Positions 20,091 to 28,238 are shown, numbered from the stretch's first letter. The stretch is DNA of 64,000 bases from Bacillus weihaiensis (GCF_001889165.1 NZ_CP016020.1:3508501-3572500); one strand, 5' to 3'. A program made the numbers and translations. The notes: generated by a model from the letters alone, not told the origin.

Positions 20091-20243
20091 TAATGGGAAG
20101 GCAAATGGTGCGCCACCAGCTTTACTGGTTCTAGTGGGTTCGATTCCCACCCCGAAATTTTTTTGGATTAAAGTTTCATAAAAAAATTTCGAGGGTGGAG
20201 ACAAAACCATATCACGTGGAGTCTGCCCTCTAATTGGAGGGAT
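20091..20243 (+). promoter_or_regulatory. tRNA-like leader with mutually exclusive hairpins before an acetyltransferase gene
   Basis: A canonical T-arm, GTGGGTTCGATTCCCAC (20134-20150), follows an ACCA/TGGT anticodon-like stem and a GGC/GCC D-arm-like stem with GG in its loop. The 5' acceptor partner (TAATGGG) pairs with CCCGAAA at only about five positions. Bases 20147-20198 form a competing 20-bp hairpin with one bulged A. The sequence GAGGG (20191-20195) can instead pair with CCCTC (20226-20230), which itself can pair with the ribosome binding site GAGGG (20237-20241). It may be a regulatory leader, or a decayed tRNA followed by hairpins. Confidence 0.5.
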
Positions 20244-20248
20244 TCCAT

Positions 20249-20806
20249 ATGCTAAAAAAACGTGATATTCATGATAGTCATGCACTTTATGAACACTTGG
20301 TTCACCCTGAGGTCTTCCCTTTTGTGCGTCATAAGGCAAACTCATTCGACGAATATTTATTTTTAACAAAACAAACAATTGAAGCTGAAGAACGCGGTGA
20401 ACTTATTTCACGTACCATTTTAGACGAATGGGGTTCTCCAATTGGAACGATCAGCTTGTTCGATGTTCAAGACAATGCTGGCTTTCTTGGAACATGGTTG
20501 GGCAAGCCCTATCACGGTAAGGGCTATAACAAGCTTGCAAAGGATGCCTTCTTCCATGAGCTATTCTACGAACTAGACATCGAAACCATCTTCCTTCGCA
20601 TTCGTAAGCAAAATGTTCGTTCAACCAAAGCAGCTGCAAAGCTACCTTATGTAGTAAATGCAAATGAAACTAGAGCAAGCTTACTCGAACAAATTAACAA
20701 CGGCGAAGACATCTTTAATCTCTTTGAAATCACAAAAGACTTATATACATTTTACACCTACCAGCATTCCGCGGATATGGATGAACAACATCTTAAAGAA
20801 GCTTAA
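20249..20806 (+). CDS. GNAT family N-acetyltransferase
   Basis: 185 residues of the GNAT fold: strand ISRTILDEWGSPIGTISLFD, then the acetyl-CoA loop WLGKPYHGKGYNKLAKDAF, in which the G-x-G segment contacts the pyrophosphate. The end of the domain has the usual N-x-R-S sequence (QNVRSTKAAAKL). GGAGG lies eight bases before ATG 20249; a TTG at 20234 would use up the binding site. The acceptor is unknown. The unusual leader is its most striking trait. Confidence 0.88.
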   Translation: MLKKRDIHDSHALYEHLVHPEVFPFVRHKANSFDEYLFLTKQTIEAEERGELISRTILDEWGSPIGTISLFDVQDNAGFLGTWLGKPYHGKGYNKLAKDAFFHELFYELDIETIFLRIRKQNVRSTKAAAKLPYVVNANETRASLLEQINNGEDIFNLFEITKDLYTFYTYQHSADMDEQHLKEA

Positions 20807-20819
20807 TAGGTGGATTAAA

Positions 20820-20852
20820 AACGCTTGGATTATCATTATCCAAGCGTTTTTT
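20820..20852 (+). terminator. Terminator after the acetyltransferase gene
   Basis: AACGCTTGGAT pairs with ATCCAAGCGTT, loop TATCATT, followed by TTTTTT. Confidence 0.92.
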
Positions 20853-20943
20853 GTTTCTTAAACGATTTGATTTTTCTCCCTTTTATGAGTTCTTTAGGTG
20901 TTCGGCTTAGGGATGATATGCGAAATTTGTCAGTTATGCCCGA

Positions 20944-21006
20944 ATCGCGGATACAGCACTCACAATCGCGGATACAGCACTCACAATCGCGGATACAGCC
21001 TAATTA
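20944..21006. repeat. Three 21-bp tandem units, core ATCGCGGA
   Basis: ATCGCGGATACAGCACTCAC occurs at 20944 and 20965 and again in part at 20986, spacing exactly 21 bp. The core ATCGCGGA is the reverse complement of the TCCGCGAT core in the 574-893 array, with the same period. Confidence 0.9.
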
Positions 21007-21534
21007 AGAGCTAAAAAATCGTAAAAGCGACTTAAAATAGGCTGTTACTCTAAGATTTTGACTCAATTAGCCCCGCCACAATTATCAAATACCACATTTT
21101 CTCTAACAATTCGTTCAAACTTTACTCATTTCCCTTAAATTCTTCCTCATCAGCTTCAAATAACATCCTAATTAACCATCACCATACGTTAATGGAATTA
21201 GTACAGGTAGCAAGTAATAGAATTAGTATGGAACGAATACCAAAGTTTAAAACTCTCCATTTTCTCATCAAAAAAATGATGTGTTTAAAAATTTGAAGAA
21301 AGGGAAATATGTAGGTACTCTAAACGAAATTAATGCACATACATATTTATCCACTATTGGATTTACTTCCGCTAATTAGATGAACTCTTTTTTTTATAAT
21401 AATTATAAAATAAGCATGACTTTAATATGAAGGTGTGATAGAATACCCGATAGAGACATCATTTGTGTAATGATTTGTCAGGATATTTAAGGATATCCCT
21501 TTTATAGATACTAATTAAATGGAGGTTATTTATA
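21007..21534. other. Long AT-rich intergenic region
   Basis: About 530 bp without a supported gene, RNA or strong hairpin. The last 100 bases should contain the promoter of the 21535 gene. Confidence 0.4.
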
Positions 21535-21801
21535 ATGAAAGCACAAAGAGAAGTAACAAGAGAAGAGTTCCTTGGATTAGCACAGGACGGTATTCGTGAG
21601 CTATTTGAGATTGAACAATATAAAGTTTTTGATGGAAAAAAAGGTGCGGAGCAACATTATTTTGTTTATGAAATGAAAAATCACCGTTGCTTCTTAATCA
21701 ACTTAGAGACTTGTTATGAATTAGTAACTGCTTTCTATACTGGTGACAATAAGCAACTAGTTATTGAGAATTTAAACGCTATTGCTTTATCAGTTAACTA
21801 A
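21535..21801 (+). CDS. Hypothetical protein, 88 residues
   Basis: GGAGG lies 11 bases before ATG 21535, and a strong terminator follows, so the gene is a single unit. The protein is soluble and mixed alpha/beta, with an aromatic-rich middle (HYFVYEMKNHRCFLINLETC) holding its only two Cys. I do not recognise the family. It lies beside yfhE and yfhD. Confidence 0.65.
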   Translation: MKAQREVTREEFLGLAQDGIRELFEIEQYKVFDGKKGAEQHYFVYEMKNHRCFLINLETCYELVTAFYTGDNKQLVIENLNAIALSVN

Positions 21802-21809
21802 TTTATTCA

Positions 21810-21843
21810 GGAGAACTCTTTTAACGAGATTCTCCTTTTTTTT
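21810..21843 (+). terminator. Terminator after the 88-residue gene
   Basis: AGGAGAA pairs with TTCTCCT, with a further inner stem, then a run of eight T. Confidence 0.88.
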
Positions 21844-21936
21844 GTTTTCACCTTCCCTTTCTAATGAAAGATGTATGAAATCAAATCCACATGTCCACAA
21901 TACATAAGAAAACTATTTAGTGGAAGGATGATTTCA

Positions 21937-22065
21937 ATGGCAGTTGATCGTAAAAAGCGAGATAAATCAAAAAGTACTCTTTCAAGCATGCAAGAGGTTA
22001 CGTATTCAAGAGAATTCAAACATGCTGATCGTGCTGGTGGATACATAAGTAAGAATAAGCATTAA
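21937..22065 (+). CDS. yfhE: YfhE family protein
   Basis: 42 residues starting MAVDRKKRDKSKSTLSSMQ and ending GGYISKNKH. GGAAGG lies nine bases before the ATG at 21937. The basic N-terminus and EVTYSREFKHADRAGG core fit the short YfhE family of Bacillus, found beside yfhD. Function unknown. Confidence 0.85.
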   Translation: MAVDRKKRDKSKSTLSSMQEVTYSREFKHADRAGGYISKNKH

Positions 22066-22151
22066 CTTCCAACATGTTTTTTTCAAATAAGGCCATCCTA
22101 TTTAATGAACAGAACAGATCATTTGTTCACCATTAAGGAGGTCTTTTTTTC

Positions 22152-22346
22152 ATGGGTAGAGGACACAAACACAACCATAAGGCACGCGATAAAAATTCAT
22201 CTTCTTTACCGCAAACACCAAAGAACTTAAAACGTGATGGTGTTGACGAAGAATTTTCTCGTGAATTAGCAGACCAAGCTGATTTAGAAGCACAAGCAAG
22301 ATCTAACGCTGCTAATCAACGTCAAAGTACAAACCGTAAACGATAA
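22152..22346 (+). CDS. yfhD: YfhD family protein
   Basis: 64 residues, starting MGRGHKHNHKARDKNSSSLP with a core GVDEEFSRELADQADLEAQA. AAGGAGG lies before the ATG. Short, charged and probably unstructured, it matches YfhD, the first gene of the B. subtilis yfh cluster. Function unknown; sporulation expression is reported for some members. Confidence 0.85.
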   Translation: MGRGHKHNHKARDKNSSSLPQTPKNLKRDGVDEEFSRELADQADLEAQARSNAANQRQSTNRKR

Positions 22347-22448
22347 GAAAACCATATCGTTTCACGCTTAAAAAATTAAGGTAACGTACATCACATACAA
22401 ATTCGACAGAAAAACACAGAGGACAAAACAGAAAATAGCACACGAAAT

Positions 22449-22480
22449 AGCGGTCCAATTACCATTGGGCTGCTTTTTTT
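22449..22480 (+). terminator. Terminator after yfhD
   Basis: AGCGGTCCAAT and ATTGGGCTGCT pair over 11 bp (two G-U pairs), loop TACC, then seven T. Confidence 0.88.
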
Positions 22481-22560
22481 ATTGATCTGGAGGAATTTAA
22501 TCATAAATGTAAATTAGCATTATTAGATCATACAATTTAATTGTCATTCATCGAAAGAGT

Positions 22561-22716
22561 ATGTTAAAACGAGTGTTACTTTCATTGTTAATGTTCGGAT
22601 TTTTCACGATTGTTTTCTGGGTAATTATGTTAAAATCAAGAGAGAACGCTATTCAATTAATGGGGGCAGCTATGTTGAACAAAGAATTGTATTTTCAAAG
22701 TGAAATAACAGAATAG
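22561..22716 (+). CDS. Possible 51-residue membrane protein
   Basis: ATG 22561 to TAG 22716. Residues 4-25 (RVLLSLLMFGFFTIVFWVIM) form one membrane helix, followed by a short polar tail. Only a weak GAAAGAG stands before the ATG. It could be the first gene of a pair with the next ORF, 25 bp away. No family recognised. Confidence 0.35.
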   Translation: MLKRVLLSLLMFGFFTIVFWVIMLKSRENAIQLMGAAMLNKELYFQSEITE

Positions 22717-22741
22717 ACTGATTTGAAATCAGGAGGAGATT

Positions 22742-22945
22742 ATGCCAGATAAAGAAAAGAATTTCCAGATCAGATTATGGGTAAGTGCTGTTTTAGGTTC
22801 TATAATTACTTTTTTTGTTATTAAACTTGTATGGGCAGAAGCAAGTTACATGTTATTACTTTTATTGTTAGTTGTCGGATTTTTAATAAATCTGGTTATC
22901 TCAGTAATAAGTTCAAAAAGAAAAAAAGGTGACATTACTTTTTAA
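22742..22945 (+). CDS. Small two-helix membrane protein
   Basis: 67 residues with two membrane segments (about 11-30 and 36-57) and a basic tail RKKKGD. AGGAGGAG precedes the ATG, so it is likely expressed. The stop lies 10 bp before a mobile repeat at 22955, so the original 3' context may be lost. No family recognised; size and charge resemble immunity or stress peptides. Confidence 0.6.
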   Translation: MPDKEKNFQIRLWVSAVLGSIITFFVIKLVWAEASYMLLLLLLVVGFLINLVISVISSKRKKGDITF

Positions 22946-22954
22946 AGTAATGGA

Positions 22955-23075
22955 TGAGGTTGGGACAGAAGTGCATGGCTCTTTATCGTAACGACTATAT
23001 GTACGCACTGATTTATCTAGTGCACACAATAGATTGTATCGGTGGGTGCCTGGCTCTTTGTTTTGTCTCAGCCTC
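22955..23075 (-). repeat. GAGGCTGGGACA inverted-repeat element, copy 2 (121 bp)
   Basis: It opens GAGGTTGGGACAGAAGTGC and closes TGTTTTGTCTCAGCCTC. Its interior matches the reverse complement of the copy at 54958-55076 over nearly its whole length (for example CGTAACGACTATATGTACGC). It carries no gene. Confidence 0.9.
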
Positions 23076-23136
23076 TTTTTCTTTAAGTAAAGGAGCAGTA
23101 GAGTGGAGTAAAAAAATGTCAATAGGAGGTTTAATA

Positions 23137-23193
23137 ATGGGACTTATAATAGCAATATTATCTGTTTTAGTAACCGCAGGGGTTTTGTATTAA
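23137..23193 (+). CDS. Possible 18-residue hydrophobic peptide
   Basis: MGLIIAILSVLVTAGVLY, with AGGAGG seven bases before the ATG. The whole peptide is one membrane helix. A longer in-frame start at 23116 has no site. It is too short for family assignment and may be the tail of a disrupted gene. Confidence 0.3.
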   Translation: MGLIIAILSVLVTAGVLY

Positions 23194-23285
23194 ATGGGTA
23201 AGTCTGGTTTCAAATGGTAGAAAACAAAGACGAAGATGAAGAAGGTTTAAAATAATATATTGGTACTAACCGAGGCTTTTATTAA

Positions 23286-23513
23286 ATAATCGAGTATAAA
23301 GGAGTTCGTCTTGTTCGATGGGCAATGATGTCTGGTGAATGGATTAATTGGAGTAAAGATACGTTACGCCCCAACGGAATTGAATTGGAAAATGAGTATA
23401 ATAAACTAGGTCAACACCTTACAAAAAAAGTGAAGATAGAGCTTGGTCCTAATTATAAAGTGAGATTTTCCCCTTCTTCATCAGCTAGAATGTATGCAGG
23501 TTTAGAGTTTTGA
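23286..23513 (+). pseudogene. Gene fragment without usable start
   Basis: The open frame encodes a compositionally normal soluble segment (VRWAMMSGEWINWSKDTLRP) and then LGQHLTKKVKIELGPNYKV. No start codon with a ribosome binding site exists, and a stop lies directly upstream at 23283. It is probably the C-terminus of a gene broken near the neighbouring repeat. Confidence 0.35.
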
Positions 23514-23629
23514 TTTTCAACTAACGAAGCAGTTTTGTTTTTTGTGGAACAACGGTTAAAACGAGAAAAGGGTTTTACGATAAGTTCTACTATAAAGCGA
23601 AATTCATTTTGAATTAAGGAGATAAATCC

Positions 23630-23842
23630 ATGAGACGGATTGCACTTATTCTTCAAATTATTTCAATTGTAATCATATTTTTTAATTACAATTTTGCTAT
23701 TTTTCTCTTTGGAATGGTATTACTTCTATTAGGGGGTTACCATTTACAAACAAAAAGTAGAATGATGTCGTACATATATTTCGTTTCTCGTTTTATTTTT
23801 ATCATTGGTATTTTAATAACTGGATTTGGGTTTCAATTATAG
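23630..23842 (+). CDS. Small membrane protein, 70 residues
   Basis: Three hydrophobic segments cover nearly the whole protein (for example LILQIISIVIIFFNYNFAIF). AAGGAG lies eight bases before ATG 23630 and a terminator follows. No family recognised. Confidence 0.6.
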   Translation: MRRIALILQIISIVIIFFNYNFAIFLFGMVLLLLGGYHLQTKSRMMSYIYFVSRFIFIIGILITGFGFQL

Positions 23843-23893
23843 CGGAGATTATTGTGCTAACGGGGTGCGGTACTTAAATAAAACATTAAAAAG

Positions 23894-23929
23894 AAACGCT
23901 AAGAGTTTAAAGATTTCTGAGCGTTTTTT
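23894..23929 (+). terminator. Terminator after the 70-residue membrane protein
   Basis: AAACGCT pairs with AGCGTTT, with an inner AGA/TCT extension, then six T. Confidence 0.8.
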
Positions 23930-24064
23930 ATACCAATTATATGGTTATTTTAATTATTCATTCAGTTGCTAAATAAAATGTGGTTTACCTACTTATTTTA
24001 TACTCTAAACAAAACGATTTAGACAAAACCCTTTGCGTTTTATTCTTGATTAGAGAGTTCCTTC

Positions 24065-24565
24065 TTAATCTTCCCCTCTATATTCTATAATTGTTAGTCC
24101 CTCAGATGCTTTTGGTGGTTCAAAAAATTGAGTAAGATGGTGAAACATCTCCTCCGTATCGAATGCTGCTCTTTCAGGCTGCTCTTTTCGCCTTTGTGCA
24201 ATCTGACGCAAGCATTGTTCATCTTCTAAATGAAGATAAATAAGTTCATGGGGTGCATTTACCTCTGATGCTATGTGTAAAAACCACTTACGCAGCTTTA
24301 GAGTGTTAGCTGGATAATCCATCACTACATCCGTACCAACGCTTAATATGTTTTGAACATGCTTCTTCACCAACGGTTTGAGCTGCATAGAGAATGTTAA
24401 GTAATCTTCAAATGATGTAATCTGATTAGGATAAAGTGATGAAAGCCATTCATCCTCAGACAATAGCACCGCTTGTTTTTCTTTAGCTAGGTGTTTTGAC
24501 TTCGTTGATTTACCCGCCCCCATTTTCCCGCAAAAAAAATAAAGAGTTCCCGTTTGAGTCAACAT
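24065..24565 (-). CDS. P-loop kinase-like ATPase
   Basis: 166 residues. Walker A is FFCGKMGAGKSTKSKHL (residues 10-26), followed by LLSEDEWL, where the Asp could act on a small acceptor. A later basic stretch (RQIAQRRKEQPERAAFDTEEM) resembles the lid of nucleotide- or zeta-type kinases. Such AAA_33 proteins often phosphorylate small molecules or antibiotics; nothing here fixes the acceptor. It diverges from the amidase gene, with a DnaA-box cluster between. Confidence 0.75.
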   Translation of the reverse strand: MLTQTGTLYFFCGKMGAGKSTKSKHLAKEKQAVLLSEDEWLSSLYPNQITSFEDYLTFSMQLKPLVKKHVQNILSVGTDVVMDYPANTLKLRKWFLHIASEVNAPHELIYLHLEDEQCLRQIAQRRKEQPERAAFDTEEMFHHLTQFFEPPKASEGLTIIEYRGED

Positions 24566-24750
24566 CTATTAATCCCCCCACGCTACTTTTAATTGGTCGT
24601 CTCAACTACTCAAAATCGGCTTGTAAAAACTACAAAATGATTCGTCTTCTATAAAATCCTACAGGTATAGCTTAACATAACCTCGATTTTCTAGTTACAA
24701 TTCATCATCTGATTTTATCTCATGTTTTTCATGCTTCATTTAATCTAATA

Positions 24751-24900
24751 AGTGGATAACTTCCTATATATTGTGAATAACTTTATTTAAATATTGTGAA
24801 TATTGTTAATAACTTGTGAATAACTAGTACTATCAAGGAAAATATACCCACAGTTATTGTGCATAAGTTGAAAGGGTTTTCTTTACCTAATTGTGGATAA
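24751..24900 (-). promoter_or_regulatory. Cluster of DnaA-box-like sites
   Basis: On the minus strand TTATCCACA is perfect at 24892-24900. TTATTCACA occurs at 24772-24780 and 24815-24823, and TTATGCACA at 24858-24866, all matches to TTATNCACA. TTATCCACT (24751-24759) and ATATTCACA (24795-24803) are one base off. All point the same way, and the four best are spaced 43, 43 and 34 bp. Confidence 0.75.
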
Positions 24901-24919
24901 TGTTAGTAACTCTATTGTC

Positions 24920-24947
24920 ACCCTTTTCAAAAACGACGCATATACTA
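24920..24947 (+). promoter_or_regulatory. SigK-like promoter of the amidase gene
   Basis: AC, 17 bases, then CATATACTA, which fits the mother-cell SigK pattern (AC, 16-17, CATAnnnTA). It lies about 45 bp before the GTG start. Confidence 0.45.
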
Positions 24948-24990
24948 TGATGACTTGATTTCTATCCTAGTAACAAAAGGGGTGACATTA

Positions 24991-26082
24991 GTGGCTTACG
25001 AAATTACACGTGATTATATACGTACTGGAAATTCCCGTCCAGGTCGAAGTATTGGGACCATACGATTTATTGTTAGTCATGATACTGGAAATCCTGGCTC
25101 TACAGCATATGGAAACCGAAATTATTTTGATACACAGCAACCCTCAGCCTCTGCTCATACGTTTATCGATGACAAATATATTCTAGAGATTATCCCTTTA
25201 AATGAAGTTGCCTATCATGTAAGGGCAAATGTTCCAGAAGACAATCGTCGTTATGGAGCGAATGCTAATGATGCTGCAATCGGTGTAGAGCTATGTCATG
25301 GTGGAAGTATTTCATTTGATGCTGCTTATGATCGATATGTCTGGTATCATGCGTATCTTTGTGACAGATTTAACCTAAATCCAAGGAATGATATTATTGC
25401 TCATGCAACATTAGACCCATCACGTAGAACGGATCCAATTAATATCCTGCGCGTAAATGGAATATCATGGAATATGTTTATAAACGATGTAACTGAAGCT
25501 TTAGAGGATTTTACTAATTCTTCAGGCAATGATAATGATAGTGAAAATACTTCATCAGGATCTACACCTAACACAGCTCCACCACGAAATACAGTAGTGA
25601 AAGGAACTTCTGTTTCATTACCACTTGGTGAAGGTGATTCGGGTCCTTTTGTTGAGGATATCCAAGAACAACTGATTCAAGCAGGATATCGTTTACCTCG
25701 TTATGGCGCTGATGGTGTTTTTGGTGAAGAAACAGAAAATGCGGTCATGAGATTTCAACGTAATTATCAATTACTAGTGGATGGATTAGTTGGGCAAAAT
25801 ACACTTAGAAAATTACAAGAAGTTCTTCAACAAAGAGTTTCATCACCCGACTTCCCTCTTCCAACTGGAATTTTGCGAGTAGGAGATCGAGGAAATTCTG
25901 TTAGGCAGCTACAACGTGCACTTAAGCAGATTAATTATAATCCAGGTGCAATCGATGGTATTTATGGTCCTAACACGGAAAATGCTGTACGAAGATTTCA
26001 ATCCATGTTTAGAGCCTTACAAAATGATGGCATATACGGACCTAATACGAGAAAATATATTAGAATGGAATTAGACGAATAA
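24991..26082 (+). CDS. N-acetylmuramoyl-L-alanine amidase with two peptidoglycan-binding domains
   Basis: 363 residues. Residues 1-170 are an Amidase_2 (zinc) domain: a metal His in VSHDTGN, GVELCHGG, and HATLDPSRRTDP. After a Ser/Asn-rich linker come two PG_binding_1 repeats (GADGVFGEETENAVMRFQR and AIDGIYGPNTENAVRRFQ). GGGGTGA lies seven bases before the GTG at 24991. There is no signal peptide, as in CwlH/CwlA-type sporulation amidases. The SigK-like promoter suggests a role in mother-cell lysis or cortex/coat remodelling. Confidence 0.88.
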   Translation: MAYEITRDYIRTGNSRPGRSIGTIRFIVSHDTGNPGSTAYGNRNYFDTQQPSASAHTFIDDKYILEIIPLNEVAYHVRANVPEDNRRYGANANDAAIGVELCHGGSISFDAAYDRYVWYHAYLCDRFNLNPRNDIIAHATLDPSRRTDPINILRVNGISWNMFINDVTEALEDFTNSSGNDNDSENTSSGSTPNTAPPRNTVVKGTSVSLPLGEGDSGPFVEDIQEQLIQAGYRLPRYGADGVFGEETENAVMRFQRNYQLLVDGLVGQNTLRKLQEVLQQRVSSPDFPLPTGILRVGDRGNSVRQLQRALKQINYNPGAIDGIYGPNTENAVRRFQSMFRALQNDGIYGPNTRKYIRMELDE

Positions 26083-26252
26083 GGTATCTTCTCCATTATT
26101 AAAGTGAAGCTGACAATCGATACCAATCCTAGTAAAAAATAAATAAGGTATGGGTAATTTAGTTATCAAAAAAACTTCATTTATTTATGTATAATAGTTG
26201 TATAACTAACATATAGTATAATTACAACAGAGAACACACACCAAGAGAGAAA

Positions 26253-26285
26253 AAATGCACGTCACATTTTTGTGACGTGCATTTC
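26253..26285. terminator. Bidirectional terminator
   Basis: AAATGCACGTCAC and GTGACGTGCATTT form a perfect 13-bp stem with A- and T-runs on the two sides. It separates the convergent amidase and helicase genes. Confidence 0.92.
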
Positions 26286-26294
26286 TTTTATTAT

Positions 26295-27422
26295 TTATTC
26301 TTCAATCACAAGCTCGCCTCTATATAAACGAGCTTTTTTGACAATAATATTGTCTTCTTTTGTCAGCTTTTTCAATTCTCTTACTTCTCTCTCCGTTACA
26401 ATAGAAAGCACTGTGCCGGATGCACCTTGTCTTCCTGTACGACCAGAGCGATGAATATATTGGTCAATATTTAACGGTAAGTCAAAATGTATGACGTGGG
26501 TAAGACCTGTAATGTCTAACCCTCTTGCTGCAACATCCGTTGTTAACAACAATCCTTGTGCTTCGTTACGAAGGTTTTTTAATGCAGCTTCTCTTTCTTC
26601 TTTACTCGTATCACTGTGTAGGACATGTAAATCGACATCCTTATATTCAAGCTTTTCTGCAAGAACATCTAAGTTTCCAATGTCCTTCATAAAAGCTAGT
26701 GCCTTCATTCGCACATTTTTAGCTAGTCTTTCTAGCATGAGAGCCTTCTCTCTCTGCTCACAGACTAAATAAAGATGATCCACTTGTCCAACAGGAATGT
26801 CTTCTCTATCCACTTTCACAATAATTGGGTCTTTTTTCATCAAGTCTCTTGCTTTGGATTCTGTACTTACATTTAAAGTTGCAGTAAATAAAACAACCTG
26901 ACGTTCATTAAGTGATGATTTCACAATGTCTTTCACCGTATTCTTATGTTCCGCAGCTAATAGCTGATCTCCTTCATCCAGAACGATTGCTTTTACATGA
27001 TGCATCTTTAGTTTTTTTAGTTTGATCAGCTCTTGAATTCGACCAGGAGTACCAACAATAACCTGTGGGCTCTTTTTCAATTTTTCTAATTGACGCTTAA
27101 TGTTCGCACCACCAATAAAGGCTGCACTTGTTATGCTACTTCCCTCTGACCATTTCTTAATTTCGTCAAAAATCTGCATCACAAGCTCTCTTGAAGGAGC
27201 AAGAATAACAAGCTGCGCATTTTTTTTCGTTTCATCAATTTGGTGTAACAATGGTAACACGTATGCAAGTGTTTTCCCTGTTCCAGTAGGAGATCCAGCA
27301 ATTACATCTGACCCTTCCAAGATGGGTAACACAGCTTTTTCTTGTATGGCTGTTACATCAGTAAATTCAGCCTTGCTCCAATTTTCCTGTAGGAATGGTT
27401 TTAATTCTTGTAAAAAACTCAT
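26295..27422 (-). CDS. yfmL: DEAD-box RNA helicase, YfmL-like
   Basis: 375 residues, only the helicase core. Motif I SPTGTGKT, Ia PSRELVMQ, Ib TPGR, II DEGD (instead of DEAD), III FTAT, VI HRSGRTGRQG. Length and the DEGD motif fit YfmL, which in B. subtilis takes part in 50S ribosome assembly in the cold. AAGGAGACAAGG precedes the ATG. Confidence 0.9.
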   Translation of the reverse strand: MSFLQELKPFLQENWSKAEFTDVTAIQEKAVLPILEGSDVIAGSPTGTGKTLAYVLPLLHQIDETKKNAQLVILAPSRELVMQIFDEIKKWSEGSSITSAAFIGGANIKRQLEKLKKSPQVIVGTPGRIQELIKLKKLKMHHVKAIVLDEGDQLLAAEHKNTVKDIVKSSLNERQVVLFTATLNVSTESKARDLMKKDPIIVKVDREDIPVGQVDHLYLVCEQREKALMLERLAKNVRMKALAFMKDIGNLDVLAEKLEYKDVDLHVLHSDTSKEEREAALKNLRNEAQGLLLTTDVAARGLDITGLTHVIHFDLPLNIDQYIHRSGRTGRQGASGTVLSIVTEREVRELKKLTKEDNIIVKKARLYRGELVIEE

Positions 27423-28040
27423 GATTCCTTGTCTCCTTTATGTAAAAAAGTCATTTGTTAGATGTCATATGATTTCATTTATTATTTTTACCCTGTTCTT
27501 TATAATAAGGATCTTCTCTTGTTCTTATATCATTCCCGCAAGTGTCACAAAGTCCTCATCTATCGTACAGCTTTCTATCTATAAAGGCAAAGTTATTTTT
27601 CAACCCTGTTTTTTTGACTCCTTCCATTATACCGTTACGTTTTTGTTTTATACAGTGTACTCATCTGACACCTTAAACAGCTTGTAATGAGAGCTACGCA
27701 TTTTTTTACAACTTACTTCGTCATTCTTTACTCTTCGTCATATTTCCCCAGAAATAATTTTAATTTTCCACCAATTAATTCGTTATTTCTACAAATATTT
27801 GCTAGAAGGAGGATCCTTTCAAGATATTTCTCGTTCTCTCTATCTTGGAGCTATTCACAAAAGGAGTTTTCTACTAAGTAAAAAAAGCAAAAAAAACTCA
27901 TTTTTTATGTTTAAAGATAAAAAAATGGGGGTAATACCACCATTAGCACTAAGAACTCTCTTTCATAAATAAAACCATACATTTTTTTCTACCACAAAAA
28001 ACATAATAAACCAAAAAATAGAGATAAGGTGGGTTAACAC
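27423..28040. other. 618-bp intergenic region, no gene seen
   Basis: ORFs on the plus strand here (27100-27881) are Cys/Phe/Ser-rich shadows without ribosome binding sites. A/T-rich runs near 27880-28000 may be a terminator or promoter region. No RNA or repeat was recognised. Confidence 0.45.
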
Positions 28041-28238
28041 ATGGTTCAACATATTCAAATTAAAAAGATGAATGAAATTAATGATGAATTATCAGCTATT
28101 TCAAGCCAGTGTGAGCGCGCATTTAAGGCCTGGATTAAAGATCGTAGCAATACAAATTTACTAAAAGAATACCGAGAGCTACTAATTAAACGAGACATCG
28201 TGATTAAAGAATACAAATCTTGTATTGTCATTAATTAA
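28041..28238 (+). CDS. Small helical protein, 65 residues
   Basis: Soluble and highly charged (MNEINDELSAISSQCERAFK then LLKEYRELLIKRD), probably two helices. AAGGTGGG precedes the ATG at a slightly long distance. No family recognised. A 50-bp perfect palindrome follows and could act as its terminator. Confidence 0.5.
   Translation: MVQHIQIKKMNEINDELSAISSQCERAFKAWIKDRSNTNLLKEYRELLIKRDIVIKEYKSCIVIN

Noticed and set aside
20091..20160. A functional tRNA gene
   Set aside because: The T-arm is good, but the acceptor stem pairs poorly, U33 is missing and no CCA follows. Listed as tRNA-like only.
20067..20378. 103-residue reverse-strand ORF containing GVGIEPTRT
   Set aside because: This is the translated complement of the T-loop GGTTCGATTCC, a known source of false proteins. 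It also runs over the start of the acetyltransferase gene.
22954..23193. 79-residue ORF across the 121-bp element
   Set aside because: Its first 40 residues are the translated mobile repeat. Only the last 18 residues have their own binding site, given as a weak separate entry.
27100..27881. Plus-strand ORFs of 195 and 64 residues
   Set aside because: The first is the antisense of the yfmL gene running into the gap; neither has a binding site and both are low-complexity in composition.
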